Source: Aquipuribacter sp. SD81 (lineage in GTDB: Bacteria; Actinomycetota; Actinomycetes; Actinomycetales; JBBAYJ01). From it: a stretch of DNA of 64,000 bases. The notes under the pieces were generated by a model. The model saw nothing but the letters and a program-made list of their open reading frames with translations, did not search any database and had not been told where the DNA came from. Within the stretch, counting starts at the first letter, position 1. Each line of letters opens with the position of its first letter. Below are positions 1 through 8,895 of the stretch, in pieces. The DNA lies in the NCBI RefSeq assembly GCF_037153975.1, contig NZ_JBBAYJ010000008.1, positions 1-64,000 on the forward strand, given 5' to 3'. Position numbers and translations under genes: made by a program.

Positions 1-143
1 TCGTGAGACAGCAGTCCGGGATCACCTGAGACATCCGTCCGGGATGTCCTGAGCCCACACACCACGCCCTCCGCAAGAGGAATAATCCACCACGAGAGGG
101 GTCTGGTCAAGGTTGCCGCAGCGTTATCCACAGGCAGTGGAGG
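1..143. other. Left-edge non-coding stretch with a short direct repeat
   Basis: No gene seen. Two 17-bp sequences at 14-30 and 37-53 (GTCCGGGATCACCTGAG and GTCCGGGATGTCCTGAG) match at 15 of 17 positions and are offset by 23 bp. Such repeats can occur at insertion-sequence ends, but no transposase is visible, so the nature of this stretch is unknown. Confidence 0.3.
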
Positions 144-1586
144 TCATGTGTCACCTGTCCATGCTGCAGCCCCCTTGCAGCAGGCGGGTCGCCAAGACCG
201 TGCGGCCCAGCCCGACCGGCGCGAAGGTGTACCGGGTCGCTGCTGCCGGTGTTCACCGAGCTGTCTGACGCCCTCGTGCCTCCCATCGCTCGCTGCGTCG
301 ACTGGCTCCGTCGCTGCCCCTGGAAGCGTCCACCTGAGTGCGGTCATCGGCTCCGCATCGCGACGTCCCAAAGCATCCGGATGGGCCGACGTCGCGGTCG
401 GCGGGGTCGTGCTGCTCCTGTCTACGGGCCTCGTCGCGCGAGCAGGGTCGACGGTGAGCCGCGCTCGGCGCCTGCGTCGCGACGTCGTCGTCGGCGGGGT
501 ACGCGAGACCAGGTCGTCCGCGGAGCTGGTCGTGCCCTGTCGGCGAGCCTGCGGCGGTCCGGTGGAGGCCCGCCGGACGAGCAGCGACGGTGGCAGCGTG
601 GCGGGCTGCTCGTCCGGGCCGCCCCGACCACCGGCGACCATGGCCAGCACGACCTCGACACCGGACGCGCCCAGCCGTGCCAGGTCCTGCCGGACGCTGG
701 TGAGTCCAGGGCCGTAGAAGGCGGCCTGTGGCACGTCGTCGAATCCCGCGACGCTCACGTCGGTCGGGACGCCGCGGCCACAGTCCTGCACGGCTCGCAC
801 GACGCCGAGGGCCATGGCGTCGTTCGCGGCGAAGACAGCGGTGACCCTCTCGTCGCGCGCCAGGTGACGCCCCCGGGCGTAACCGCTGCGCGCGGACCAG
901 TCACCTCGCACGACAGCAGGGACCGGCGCCCCTGCCTCCAGCAGTGCCTGCTCCCAGCCGTCGAGGCGCTCCTGCGAGCAGCGCCAGGTCGCGGGACCGG
1001 CCACGTGGTGCACGGTCCGGTGGCCCAACCTGAGGAGGTGCCGCGTGAGGAGCGCAGCGCCCGCCCGCTGGTCGCTGGCCAGCACGGACCAGGCCCCCCG
1101 AGGATCACCGTCGATGGACACCGCCGGCACGCGCCCCGCCGTCGGCGCGCCCGACCGGCGCACGGGTGCGGCGATGACCACGCCGGCGACCGCGGCGTCC
1201 AGCAGGTCCGCCAGCGCCGCACCGACGCTGCGGGGCGCAAGGTCGTCGATCGCGCGCAGCCGGGTGGTGTAGCCGCGCTCACGTGCCGCCCGCTCGACCG
1301 ACGACACGATGCGTGCCTGGCGGTACAGGTCCACCCGAGCGACGGCGACGCCGATGACCGTGCTCCTCCGCGTGACGAGGGCCCGGGCCGACTCGTCCGG
1401 CCGGTAACCGAGGGCCGCCATCACCTCGTGCACCCGTCGGCGGGTGCCGGGTCCGACGCCCTCGCGGTCGTTGAGGACCCGCGAGACCGTCTGGTGCGAG
1501 ACCTGCGCCAGCCGGGCGACGTCGTGCTGGCTGGGACGACCGTTCTTCGCCATCAGCGGTTCCAGTCGATCTGGTGAGGCCGTCAC
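144..1586 (-). CDS. LacI-family transcriptional regulator with unusual C-terminal extension
   Basis: A LacI/GalR-type repressor of 480 residues. The N-terminal helix-turn-helix (about residues 18-62, DVARLAQVSHQTVSRVLND) is followed by a periplasmic-binding-protein-like sugar-sensing domain to about residue 340 (VFAANDAMALGVV, SVAGFDDVP). Family members normally stop there, at about 340 residues. Here the frame runs on for another ~135 residues (nucleotides 144-551) rich in Arg, Ser, Thr and Pro and with no recognisable fold, which suggests a lost stop codon or a frameshift. The GTG start is supported by an AAGGA box just upstream; an ATG at 1553 is an alternative. It lies downstream of the secreted glycosidase on the same strand, so it probably controls glycan use, but no operator is seen at its own promoter. 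Confidence 0.85.
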   Translation of the reverse strand: MTASPDRLEPLMAKNGRPSQHDVARLAQVSHQTVSRVLNDREGVGPGTRRRVHEVMAALGYRPDESARALVTRRSTVIGVAVARVDLYRQARIVSSVERAARERGYTTRLRAIDDLAPRSVGAALADLLDAAVAGVVIAAPVRRSGAPTAGRVPAVSIDGDPRGAWSVLASDQRAGAALLTRHLLRLGHRTVHHVAGPATWRCSQERLDGWEQALLEAGAPVPAVVRGDWSARSGYARGRHLARDERVTAVFAANDAMALGVVRAVQDCGRGVPTDVSVAGFDDVPQAAFYGPGLTSVRQDLARLGASGVEVVLAMVAGGRGGPDEQPATLPPSLLVRRASTGPPQARRQGTTSSADDLVSRTPPTTTSRRRRRARLTVDPARATRPVDRSSTTPPTATSAHPDALGRRDAEPMTALRWTLPGAATEPVDAASDGRHEGVRQLGEHRQQRPGTPSRRSGWAARSWRPACCKGAAAWTGDT

Positions 1587-1629
1587 CGGGGTCCTTGGTG
1601 CGGGGGCGTGCCGGGTGGGGTGGTGGAGC

Positions 1630-1668
1630 GCTGCGGCCCGGGCCCGGAGACCGGACCCGGGCCGCAGC
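1630..1668. terminator. Strong hairpin between the glycosidase and lacI genes
   Basis: Two 18-nt arms (1630-1647 and 1651-1668) pair with a single mismatch around a 3-nt AGA loop. It sits just after the stop of the 1402-residue glycosidase and before the start of the downstream lacI, so it fits a G+C-rich actinobacterial terminator without a clear U-run. Confidence 0.7.
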
Positions 1669-1688
1669 TGGTGGAGCGGGGCGGTGCG

Positions 1689-4600
1689 TCAGCCGAGCGC
1701 GATCACCCGGTCGACGACGTGGCCGACCTGGACCTGCCCGAGGTTGACGTCGACGTCGGTGACCGTGGCCACCACGTCACCGTCGGCGTCGAGCAGCCGC
1801 ACGGTGGTGCCGGCCACGTCGACGGTGAGCGTGGCGCCCCCGGCCGTGGTCAGCTCCGCGCCGTCGGAGGCGAGCACCTGCTCGGAATCCAGCGTCGCGT
1901 CCAGCACGACGTGGTCCAGCAGCAGCGCCTCCAGCGCGTCCACCGACAACTGCCCGCGCAGCCGGCCGGCCGCTGCCTTCTCGTTCGGCACCCGACCCCT
2001 CGTCGTCGCGTCGAGGTAGGCCACGAACGCGTCGTCGTCCGGCAGGAACGCCGTCAGCGGCTGCGTCGGGTCACCCAGCAACGAGACCGGGGAGTCGGGA
2101 CGGGCCGCGAGCACCCGGCCCACCGCGAAGGCCAGCAGGTCGAAGTCCGACCCGTCGGCCTCACGCGGGTTCTCCGGACCGGACGTGTCCGCACCGAGCA
2201 CGTCACCCAGCGAGGTGTCCGTGCCGAGCTCCGGCTCCTCCGCCGCCGGCACCGAGAACGGCGCGACGGTGATGCGGTCGACGACGGGGGCGGTGTCGGC
2301 CCGCAGGTCGAGCCCGAGGTCGGGCCAGGTGTCGCTGGCGTACGTCTCGCCGTCCCAGTTGGTCGGCTCCTCGGAACGCCAGCGGATGGTGTTCTCTCCC
2401 GCCTCGAGCTGCAGCAGGATCGTCTTCTCCGCGAACTGGTTCTCGTGGAACGTCGGCACGAAGATCTCCTGCCGGTCCTCGCCCCCGTTGACCGACAGCC
2501 ACGCGTAGCGGGCCATCGGGTTCGGGTTGTAGTGCGTGGCGGGGACCTGCTCGGGGTTGGAGAAGCGGACGGTCATCGCGTGGGTGCCCGCCTGCTCCGC
2601 CTCGACGGTGAAGGTGAGGGTGTTGCTGTTGCCGGGCCCCCCGCCAATCCCGTCGACGGCCTGGCCGCCGCCGGCGAGCGAGAGGTCGACGACCACGGCG
2701 TCGCCCGCGAGCTCGGCGTCCTCCGCCTCGTAGTCCGTGGCGTTGAGGGCGCCCTCGGTCGCCTCGACGACGAGCCGGTCGACGACGAGGTCGCCGGTGA
2801 CGACGACCTTGTTGACGCCGCCGTTGAGGTAGACGGGCACGGCGGTGGTCCCGCTGAGGCCGCTGGCCTCGGTGCCGCCGACGAGCAGGGTGCCCGTCCC
2901 GTCGTCCGCGGCGTCGACGGTGAGCGTGTGCTCACCGGGCTCGGCCGCGTACACCCAGAAGGTGAGCTCGTCCCCCTCGCCGACCGCGGCGCCACCGGCA
3001 CCGGAGATCTCACCGGTGAGGTCGTAGCGCGCGTCGGCGCCGAAGGGCTCGGCCAGCTCCGCCTCGTAGACCGCCGTGGCGGAGGTCGGGGACGGCTTCT
3101 TCAGGACGATCCGGTCGATGATCGCGTCACCGACGGTCTGTTGCGTGCCGTCCAGGCTGCGGGTCGCCAGCGAGATGGTGTGGGTGCCGGCGGTCAGCTC
3201 GACGGTGGTGTCGGCGTGGTCCCACACCACCCACTTGTAGCCGAGCGGCAGGAAGAGCTCCTGCTCCGCGGCCCCGTCGACCCGGACGAACACGTTGGTC
3301 GGGCCCTGCTCCTGCACCCGCTCGAAGGTGTTGAGGGTGCTGGTGAAGACCTGGAGGTCGTACGTGCCGTCCTCCGGCACCTCGACGGTGAAGTCGAGCC
3401 GCCCGTCGACGCCCGTGCGCAGGCCGCCGACGTTGTACAGGCCCGAGGTGAAGAAGCCGCTCACGTTCTGCGGGCTGCCCTCGGGGCCGTTGCGGCTGTA
3501 GCCGGCGCCGCCGACCCAGGTGGCCGCCTCGGCTTCGAAGGAGGCGTCGAACGACGTCGGGGGCACCTGCGTGGTCTCGCCGGTGCCGACCGGCGTCACG
3601 GTGATCTCGTACGCGGAGGACTCCGTGAGGCCCGGGAGGCGCGCGCCGCCGAAGTCGAGGCCGATGGCGCCGTCAACGACGTCGACGGTGAGCTCGTCGA
3701 CGAACCGTGGCTGCGGCGAGTCGCCGAGCTGGCCCGTCCACGGGATCTCCTCGACGGTGACCCGCACCTCGTCACCGAAGACGTCGGCGGGGACGTCGAT
3801 CATGTTGACGTAGGAGGCGCCCTCCTTGCCGCCGATGATGGCCTTCGCCATCCGCCGCTCCTCGTCGAGCGTCGCCACGCCCTGGAGGGTGTAGCTCTCG
3901 CCGGGCTGCGGCGGGGTGACCTCGACGGTGTGCCCCGTCATGGCGGAGTACGCGTTGTACAGCCACCACTGGCCGTTGCCCCGGTCGGAGCCGACCGCGG
4001 AGTCCGCGAGGTTCCCGTTGATGTTCCAGAACGCGATCATGCCCTCGACCTTCGAGTCCTCGACCGCGGAGATCCACTGGATCATCTGGCCGGGCACGGA
4101 GGTGTGATAGTTGAAGGCGTACTCGTTGACGTTGATCGGCAGGTGCGTGCCCTCGCGGTCGGTGCCGGCGTAGAGCTCGTCCTCCCAGCTGCGGAAGCGC
4201 TCGACCGAGTCGCGGATGGTGGCGGGGTCGCTGAGCTCGTGCCACGTGATGATGTCCGGGGTGGTGCCGGCCTCCAGCGTGTGCTCCATGAAGCCGCGGA
4301 CCTGGCCGAACAGCACGCTGGTGCCCGGCCCGGCGATCTCGACCCCGGGAAGCTTCTCCTCGATGAGGCGGTAGGAGCGGTCCCACGCGGCGAAGTAGTC
4401 CGTCGGGTCGTTGAGCCAGCTGACCCGGTTGTAGCTCCACTGCCCAGTGCCGAACATGTTGCCCTCGGGCTCGTTGAACGGCTCGATCACGACGTTGTCG
4501 GTGAGCTCGGGCTTCTCGGCGAGCAGCTCGGCGATCTGGTCGAGCTGCATCTCCATGACGTCGAAGTAGCCCTCGAGCCGCTCCGTGGGTGTGTCACCGG

Positions 4601-5897
4601 GCCACTGGTAGGGGAAGCCGCGGTAGTAGTCCGTCGTGCGGACGTAGACCTTGCCCTCGGTGGTGCGGGCGAGGGACTCGAGCACCTCCAGCGCGTCCGA
4701 GCCGGGGTGCTGGGCGCCGTCCTGGCCCTTGGTCGCGACCGTCCGCAGCCCGAAGCCCTCGACGAGGGTGTCGCTCGGCATGCCGTCGTCGTACAACCCG
4801 TACAGCACACCGGCCGCGCCGCCGAGGAAGTCCCCGGTGTCGCTGCCGAGGTCGACGGTGAGCTCGCCCTCGCGGACGACGTCGACCGTCGCCGTGACGG
4901 TCGTGCCGCCCGCGGTGCCGGTCACCGTGAAGCGGCCCGCCTGCGCGTACTGCGTGGCGTCGACGGGCTCCCACTCGACAGGGACCTGGCGGTCGTAGCC
5001 GTCGGAGAACTCACCGAGGACGCCGGCGGGGAGGTCCGGAGCCGTGCCGATGGCCGTGCGGATGCTGAACTCCGTGGCCGCGACGGCGTCGAGGGTCGGC
5101 AGCTCCGCACCGTAGAGCTCGGCGACCTGCTCGGCGTCGAGGGCGGAGTGGAAGACCTGGAAGTCGTCGACGTCACCGGAGAGCAGCGGGTCCGGGTAGA
5201 ACGCGCGGCCGATGTAGCCGGAGCTCGTCGCCGTCGCGGTGAGCAGCTGCGCGCCGGTGACGTCGGTCTCGGTCGAGCCGACGGCGACGCCGTCGAGGTA
5301 GAGGGTGAGCGTGTCGTCGTCGGTGTCGAGCACGACGGTGTTGGTGCGCCACTGCTGCGCGGGCATCGCCGCCCCGCCCGTGACGACGTCCTCGGCGGCG
5401 CCGCCGCCGCCGACGGTGATCGCGGTCCGCAGCCGCCCGTCGCCGTTGGACGGCGTGGCGAAGAAGTACCGGGTGGTGTTCGAGCCGAGGTCGAACAGGC
5501 GCTGCCATGGCCCGCCCGTGCCGTCCCACAGGGCGCGGACGGAGACCGTGAGGTCCGTCGAGCCCTCGAGGACGCCTCGGGGTAGGCGGACGTAGGCGCT
5601 CGTGGCGGCTGCGCCACCGGGAAGCGACAGGGCGCGGCCGTCCGGCCCGTCGACGCTGGAGGCGGTGCCCGGGTTGACGAGCGTCGCGTCGAGACCGGAC
5701 CCGCTGGAGTCGGCGACGACGCCGCCGGTCAGGTCGCCGTCGAAGTCGTAGTGGACGGTGGGCGCGGGCAGGGCCGCCTGGGCGGGCGCGGCCGCGAGAC
5801 CGGCCGCGAGCAGCGCGCCCGCGGCGACGCCGGCGAGGGCGCTCCTGGCGAGACGTGCACCACCCGGACGTGGGTGGTGGTGTGGCGTCAGCTCCAT
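1689..5897 (-). CDS. Secreted multi-modular clan GH-A glycoside hydrolase with LamG, CBM and FAS1 domains
   Basis: Predicted extracellular enzyme of 1402 residues. Order: signal peptide (1 to about 41, ending AQA), LamG/concanavalin-like domain (about 47-265), bacterial Ig-like domain (268-345), TIM-barrel catalytic domain (346-775), three CBM6/35-like beta-sandwiches (782-934, 940-1047, 1052-1215) and a C-terminal fasciclin FAS1 domain (about 1250-1402, AFLPDDDAF and GHVVDRVIALG boxes). The barrel has the paired glutamates of clan GH-A: acid/base E476 in EPFNEPEG and probable nucleophile E592 in NVNEYAF. Family is closest to GH39-like enzymes by eye, not certain. Start ATG at 5897 follows a GGAGAT box and begins the signal peptide. 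It is divergent from lacI at 6388, with four shared operators between, so LacI repression released by an oligosaccharide is likely. Confidence 0.85.
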   Translation of the reverse strand: MELTPHHHPRPGGARLARSALAGVAAGALLAAGLAAAPAQAALPAPTVHYDFDGDLTGGVVADSSGSGLDATLVNPGTASSVDGPDGRALSLPGGAAATSAYVRLPRGVLEGSTDLTVSVRALWDGTGGPWQRLFDLGSNTTRYFFATPSNGDGRLRTAITVGGGGAAEDVVTGGAAMPAQQWRTNTVVLDTDDDTLTLYLDGVAVGSTETDVTGAQLLTATATSSGYIGRAFYPDPLLSGDVDDFQVFHSALDAEQVAELYGAELPTLDAVAATEFSIRTAIGTAPDLPAGVLGEFSDGYDRQVPVEWEPVDATQYAQAGRFTVTGTAGGTTVTATVDVVREGELTVDLGSDTGDFLGGAAGVLYGLYDDGMPSDTLVEGFGLRTVATKGQDGAQHPGSDALEVLESLARTTEGKVYVRTTDYYRGFPYQWPGDTPTERLEGYFDVMEMQLDQIAELLAEKPELTDNVVIEPFNEPEGNMFGTGQWSYNRVSWLNDPTDYFAAWDRSYRLIEEKLPGVEIAGPGTSVLFGQVRGFMEHTLEAGTTPDIITWHELSDPATIRDSVERFRSWEDELYAGTDREGTHLPINVNEYAFNYHTSVPGQMIQWISAVEDSKVEGMIAFWNINGNLADSAVGSDRGNGQWWLYNAYSAMTGHTVEVTPPQPGESYTLQGVATLDEERRMAKAIIGGKEGASYVNMIDVPADVFGDEVRVTVEEIPWTGQLGDSPQPRFVDELTVDVVDGAIGLDFGGARLPGLTESSAYEITVTPVGTGETTQVPPTSFDASFEAEAATWVGGAGYSRNGPEGSPQNVSGFFTSGLYNVGGLRTGVDGRLDFTVEVPEDGTYDLQVFTSTLNTFERVQEQGPTNVFVRVDGAAEQELFLPLGYKWVVWDHADTTVELTAGTHTISLATRSLDGTQQTVGDAIIDRIVLKKPSPTSATAVYEAELAEPFGADARYDLTGEISGAGGAAVGEGDELTFWVYAAEPGEHTLTVDAADDGTGTLLVGGTEASGLSGTTAVPVYLNGGVNKVVVTGDLVVDRLVVEATEGALNATDYEAEDAELAGDAVVVDLSLAGGGQAVDGIGGGPGNSNTLTFTVEAEQAGTHAMTVRFSNPEQVPATHYNPNPMARYAWLSVNGGEDRQEIFVPTFHENQFAEKTILLQLEAGENTIRWRSEEPTNWDGETYASDTWPDLGLDLRADTAPVVDRITVAPFSVPAAEEPELGTDTSLGDVLGADTSGPENPREADGSDFDLLAFAVGRVLAARPDSPVSLLGDPTQPLTAFLPDDDAFVAYLDATTRGRVPNEKAAAGRLRGQLSVDALEALLLDHVVLDATLDSEQVLASDGAELTTAGGATLTVDVAGTTVRLLDADGDVVATVTDVDVNLGQVQVGHVVDRVIALG

Positions 5898-5969
5898 CGC
5901 TGGGATCTCCGATTCCTTCGTGGTCGGGGGACCGCACGACGCCTGGCACGACCTCGTGCGACGCCACTG

Positions 5970-5987
5970 TGTCGAACCGGTTCGACA
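5970..5987. promoter_or_regulatory. LacI operator O1 (perfect palindrome)
   Basis: TGTCGAACCGGTTCGACA is a perfect 18-bp palindrome with the CG centre typical of LacI-family sites. It is 73 bp upstream of the glycosidase start codon. Confidence 0.85.
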
Positions 5988-6077
5988 GCGTGATGTGCCA
6001 AACGGATCCAAACGGGTGGCTGTCGCAGTGTGTACGCCGCCGCGGCTGGACCGTCAACCCGTGGCGGCGAGTCGATT

Positions 6078-6095
6078 AGTCGAACCGCTTCGCCA
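6078..6095. promoter_or_regulatory. LacI operator O2 (imperfect)
   Basis: AGTCGAACCGCTTCGCCA matches the O1 palindrome at 15 of 18 positions, with one mismatch at the centre and one in each outer arm. It is the weakest of the four copies. Confidence 0.6.
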
Positions 6096-6243
6096 TTTCC
6101 TGGTCCTGAAGGGCCCGGTCGGTACGTAGTGCACCTGTCTCCGGTCCGTAGGAACGGGCACGCCGACACGGCCGCCAGTCGCATCGACGCAGGTGGGACG
6201 GGCTATCACCGAGTTTGTCCCGCCGCGCAACTCGGTGCGCGTC

Positions 6244-6261
6244 TGGCGAACCGGTTCGACA
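6244..6261. promoter_or_regulatory. LacI operator O3
   Basis: TGGCGAACCGGTTCGACA differs from O1 only at the third base. It lies about 130 bp upstream of the lacI start. Confidence 0.8.
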
Positions 6262-6334
6262 AATTTTCCTCCGACACTTGACGCGGTTCCGCTCCCGCTG
6301 CTGTCATCGGCGCCAGGACGGCCCCTCGACGCCG

Positions 6335-6352
6335 TGTCGAACCGGTTCCGCC
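6335..6352. promoter_or_regulatory. LacI operator O4 (autoregulatory position)
   Basis: TGTCGAACCGGTTCCGCC keeps the left arm and centre of O1. It ends 35 bp before the lacI start codon, where bound repressor would block lacI transcription. Confidence 0.75.
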
Positions 6353-6387
6353 GAAGCGGACCGTCGTCGTCCGGAAAGGAGCAGCTC

Positions 6388-7407
6388 GTGGCGACCATCG
6401 GCGACGTGGCCCGTGTCGCGGGTGTGTCCCGCAGCACCGTCAGCTACGCGCTGTCGGGGAAGCGGTCCCTGTCCGAGGACGTCCGCGGCCGCGTGGCGGC
6501 CGCGGTCGAGCAGCTCGGCTACACGCCGAACGCCGGCGCCCGGGCGCTCGCAACGTCGCAGACCAAGGTCCTCGGACTGCTGGCGCAGTTCTACGACGAC
6601 GAGTTCGCCCCGGCGATGATGCAGTACTTCCTCGGCGTCTCGAACACCGCACGCGCCCTGGGCTACGACGTCCTGCTCATCAGCGAGCCCGACGGACCCG
6701 CCGCGCTCGAGCGGGTGCTCTCCTCGCGGATGGTCGACGGTGTCGTGCTCCTGAACGTCGCCGAGCAGGACGCCCGCGTGCCGGTGCTGCAGCAGGCGAG
6801 CCAGCCGGGTGCCCTGGTCGGGCTGCCGGCCGACTGCCGCGGCGTCGACGTCTTCGACCTCGACTTCGAGGAGGCCGGGCGGCTCATGGTGGAGCACCTT
6901 CACCGGCTCGGTCACCGCGAGCTCGTGCTGCTGTCCCAGCCGGAGCACGTCGTCGAGCGCGGCGGGGCCTACGTGTGGCGGTTGCAGGACGCCGCCCGCG
7001 AGGAGGCGGTGCGACGCGGTGTCGTGCTGCACACCGCCTACGGCCCACCTGACCAGGCGGACGTCTCGCAGCGGATCCACGAGCTGCTCGACGCCCACCC
7101 GGGCGCCACCGGCCTGCTGCTCAACAACGAGGCCGCGGGCACCGCCCTGCCCTCGGTGCTCAGCGCGCGCGGGCTGCGGGCCCCCGACGACCTGTCGGTC
7201 GTGGGCCGCTGGTCGAGCCAGTTCGCGCAGTACTTCTGCCTGCCCTACAGCTTCGTCGAGAGCGCGCCCGACCGGCTCGGGCGCATGGCGGTCCGCCAGC
7301 TGGTGAAGCGCATCGAGAACGGCGCGGCAGCTGCCTCGGAGCCGCACGTCGTACGGCTGGTCTCCCCGGTCCTCGACGACCGGGGCAGCACGTCCCGTCG
7401 TCCCTGA
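6388..7407 (+). CDS. LacI-family transcriptional regulator of the glycan/ABC locus
   Basis: A 339-residue LacI-family repressor of normal length. Residues 2-50 form the helix-turn-helix and hinge (TIGDVARVAGVSRSTVSYAL, then a minor-groove hinge helix near NAGARALA), followed by the periplasmic-binding-like effector domain. The GTG start at 6388 is chosen because a strong GGAAAGGAG box precedes it; an upstream in-frame extension would read through the operators. Four operator copies lie between it and the divergent secreted glycosidase, so it is the obvious candidate to bind them. Only 105 bp separate it from the downstream binding-protein gene, and no further operator copy is seen there, so the transporter and hydrolase genes may be read through from the lacI promoter. 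The inducer is probably an arabinose- or xylose-containing oligosaccharide (inference from neighbours). Confidence 0.9.
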   Translation: MATIGDVARVAGVSRSTVSYALSGKRSLSEDVRGRVAAAVEQLGYTPNAGARALATSQTKVLGLLAQFYDDEFAPAMMQYFLGVSNTARALGYDVLLISEPDGPAALERVLSSRMVDGVVLLNVAEQDARVPVLQQASQPGALVGLPADCRGVDVFDLDFEEAGRLMVEHLHRLGHRELVLLSQPEHVVERGGAYVWRLQDAAREEAVRRGVVLHTAYGPPDQADVSQRIHELLDAHPGATGLLLNNEAAGTALPSVLSARGLRAPDDLSVVGRWSSQFAQYFCLPYSFVESAPDRLGRMAVRQLVKRIENGAAAASEPHVVRLVSPVLDDRGSTSRRP

Positions 7408-7512
7408 CGGCGTCACGTCCCACCGCTCCGACCCCACCGCCCCACCGTCACGTCCGCACGCGTCGCGCGCAGCGCGTCGCGTCCACGCACCACCCGTTCA
7501 AGGAGGAACACC

Positions 7513-8799
7513 GTGCGAACCCATCTCCACCGGCGCGCCGCGACTGCCGTCGCCGCGACCGCCTGCCTGCTCGCCCTCGCGGCGTGCGCGTCCGACGAGG
7601 CCGCGCTCGACGGGTCGACCGCCGCCGCCGGCGCCGGTGACGGCGACGCCGCAGCCGGCGGCACGTACACGTGGTGGGACCCCTACCCCCAGCACGAGGC
7701 CGGCAGCGACTGGCAGAACCGTGTCGAGGCGTGCGCCGACGAGGCCGGCGTCACCATCGAGCGGACCGCCTACGACACCACCGCCCTCACCAACCAGGCG
7801 CTGCTGAGCGCCCAGGAGGGCACCAGCCCCGACATCATCCTGCTCGACAACCCGGCCGTGTCGACGCTGGCGGAGACCGGCATCGTCACCACGGTCGACG
7901 AGCTCGGCCTCGACACCTCGAACATCGACCCGAACCTGCTCGCGGCCGGCGAGGTCGACGGCGAGACCTACGGCATCCCGATCGGGGCGAACACGCTCGC
8001 CCTGTACTACAACGCCGACGTCCTCTCCGAGGCCGGCGTGGACCCGGCGTCCATCACCGACTGGGACTCCCTCACGACGGCGCTGCAGACGGTCACCGAG
8101 GCCGGCAGCGAGGGCATCACGTTCTCCGCCATCGGGACCGAGGAGGGCTCGTTCCAGTTCCTCCCGTGGTTCTGGGGCGCAGGTGCCGACCTCACGCAGC
8201 TGGACTCGCCGGAGGCCGTCGAGGCGCTCACGCTGTGGACGGACTGGCTCGAGCAGGGACTGGCGCCGAACACCGTCATCACCAACTCTCAGAACACCGT
8301 CTGGGAGGAGTTCCTCACCGGGAACTTCGCCTTCGCCGAGAACGGCACGTGGCAGGTGAACAGCGCTCTCGAGGCCGACTTCGAGACGGGCATCATCCAG
8401 ATCCCGGGCCAGGACGGAGGCGTCGCACCGACGCCGACCGGTGGTGAGTTCCTCATCGCGCCGGTGCAGGAGGACACCTCGCGGTACGAGGTCACCAGCC
8501 AGATCGCGGAGTGCATGACCGACACCGAGGGCGCGGTCGAGACCGCCACCACGTTCGCGTACTACATCCCGCCGACCGAGGACGGGCAGGAGGCGCTGCT
8601 GAGCGAGGACGACAGCCTGCAGCCGTGGGTCGACGCGGTCCGCAGCGCCAAGGGTCGCACCAGCGACAACCTCGGCACGGACTACCCGATCATCTCCGAG
8701 CAGCTGTGGACCGCGGTGCAGCAGGCCCTCAGCGGCAGCCTCTCCGCGGAGGAGGCCCTGTCCCAGGCCCAGACCGACGCGAGCTCCGAGGTCGGCTGA
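7513..8799 (+). CDS. Sugar ABC transporter substrate-binding lipoprotein
   Basis: A 428-residue extracytoplasmic binding protein of the carbohydrate-uptake type (SBP family 1). The N-terminus is a lipoprotein signal: Arg/His-rich n-region, hydrophobic stretch and lipobox LAAC with the lipidated Cys at residue 25. The mature part shows family features: a YTWWDPYPQ start resembling the first beta strand, PDIILLDNP, GIPIGANTLALYYN and AENGTWQV. GTG start at 7513 follows AGGAGG at 7501-7506. It captures an oligosaccharide and hands it to the two permeases downstream; no ATPase gene is in the cluster, so a shared MsiK-like ATPase elsewhere is likely, as is usual in actinobacteria. Substrate probably released by the GH127/GH31/GH-A enzymes (inference). 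Confidence 0.92.
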   Translation: MRTHLHRRAATAVAATACLLALAACASDEAALDGSTAAAGAGDGDAAAGGTYTWWDPYPQHEAGSDWQNRVEACADEAGVTIERTAYDTTALTNQALLSAQEGTSPDIILLDNPAVSTLAETGIVTTVDELGLDTSNIDPNLLAAGEVDGETYGIPIGANTLALYYNADVLSEAGVDPASITDWDSLTTALQTVTEAGSEGITFSAIGTEEGSFQFLPWFWGAGADLTQLDSPEAVEALTLWTDWLEQGLAPNTVITNSQNTVWEEFLTGNFAFAENGTWQVNSALEADFETGIIQIPGQDGGVAPTPTGGEFLIAPVQEDTSRYEVTSQIAECMTDTEGAVETATTFAYYIPPTEDGQEALLSEDDSLQPWVDAVRSAKGRTSDNLGTDYPIISEQLWTAVQQALSGSLSAEEALSQAQTDASSEVG

Positions 8800-8815
8800 C
8801 CGCGAGGCCGGACAC

Positions 8816-8851
8816 CCACGCGCCCGGCGGGCACGACCGCCGGGCGCGTGG
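8816..8851 (+). terminator. Intercistronic hairpin after the binding-protein gene
   Basis: Perfect 15-bp arms (8816-8830 and 8837-8851) around a 6-nt loop, lying 16 nt after the binding-protein stop and 44 nt before the first permease start. Such hairpins in binding-protein operons partially terminate or protect the upstream mRNA, giving more binding protein than permease. Function is inferred. Confidence 0.7.
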
Positions 8852-8895
8852 CCCACCGGCAGCGACAGGTCGCTGCGAGCAGGAGGAGGAGACCC

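Larger units (their letters stand above)
5898..6387. other. Divergent regulatory region between glycosidase and lacI
   Basis: About 490 bp without a gene. It holds four copies of one palindromic operator (listed separately) spread over 380 bp and the ribosome binding sites of both flanking genes (GGAGAT for the glycosidase, GGAAAGGAG at 6372-6380 for lacI). No small ORF here looks real. Confidence 0.8.

Noticed and set aside
124-132. DnaA box TTATCCACA, possible origin
   Set aside because: A single perfect 9-mer with no cluster of boxes, AT-rich region or replication genes nearby.
1608-5585. Long open frame of about 1325 codons opposite the secreted glycosidase
   Set aside because: Antisense shadow in GC-rich DNA: its product is Arg/Gly/Val/Asp-rich without domains, while the minus strand has a full multi-domain enzyme. 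Similar long shadows opposite the amidase, cyclase and glycosyltransferase genes were dropped for the same reason.
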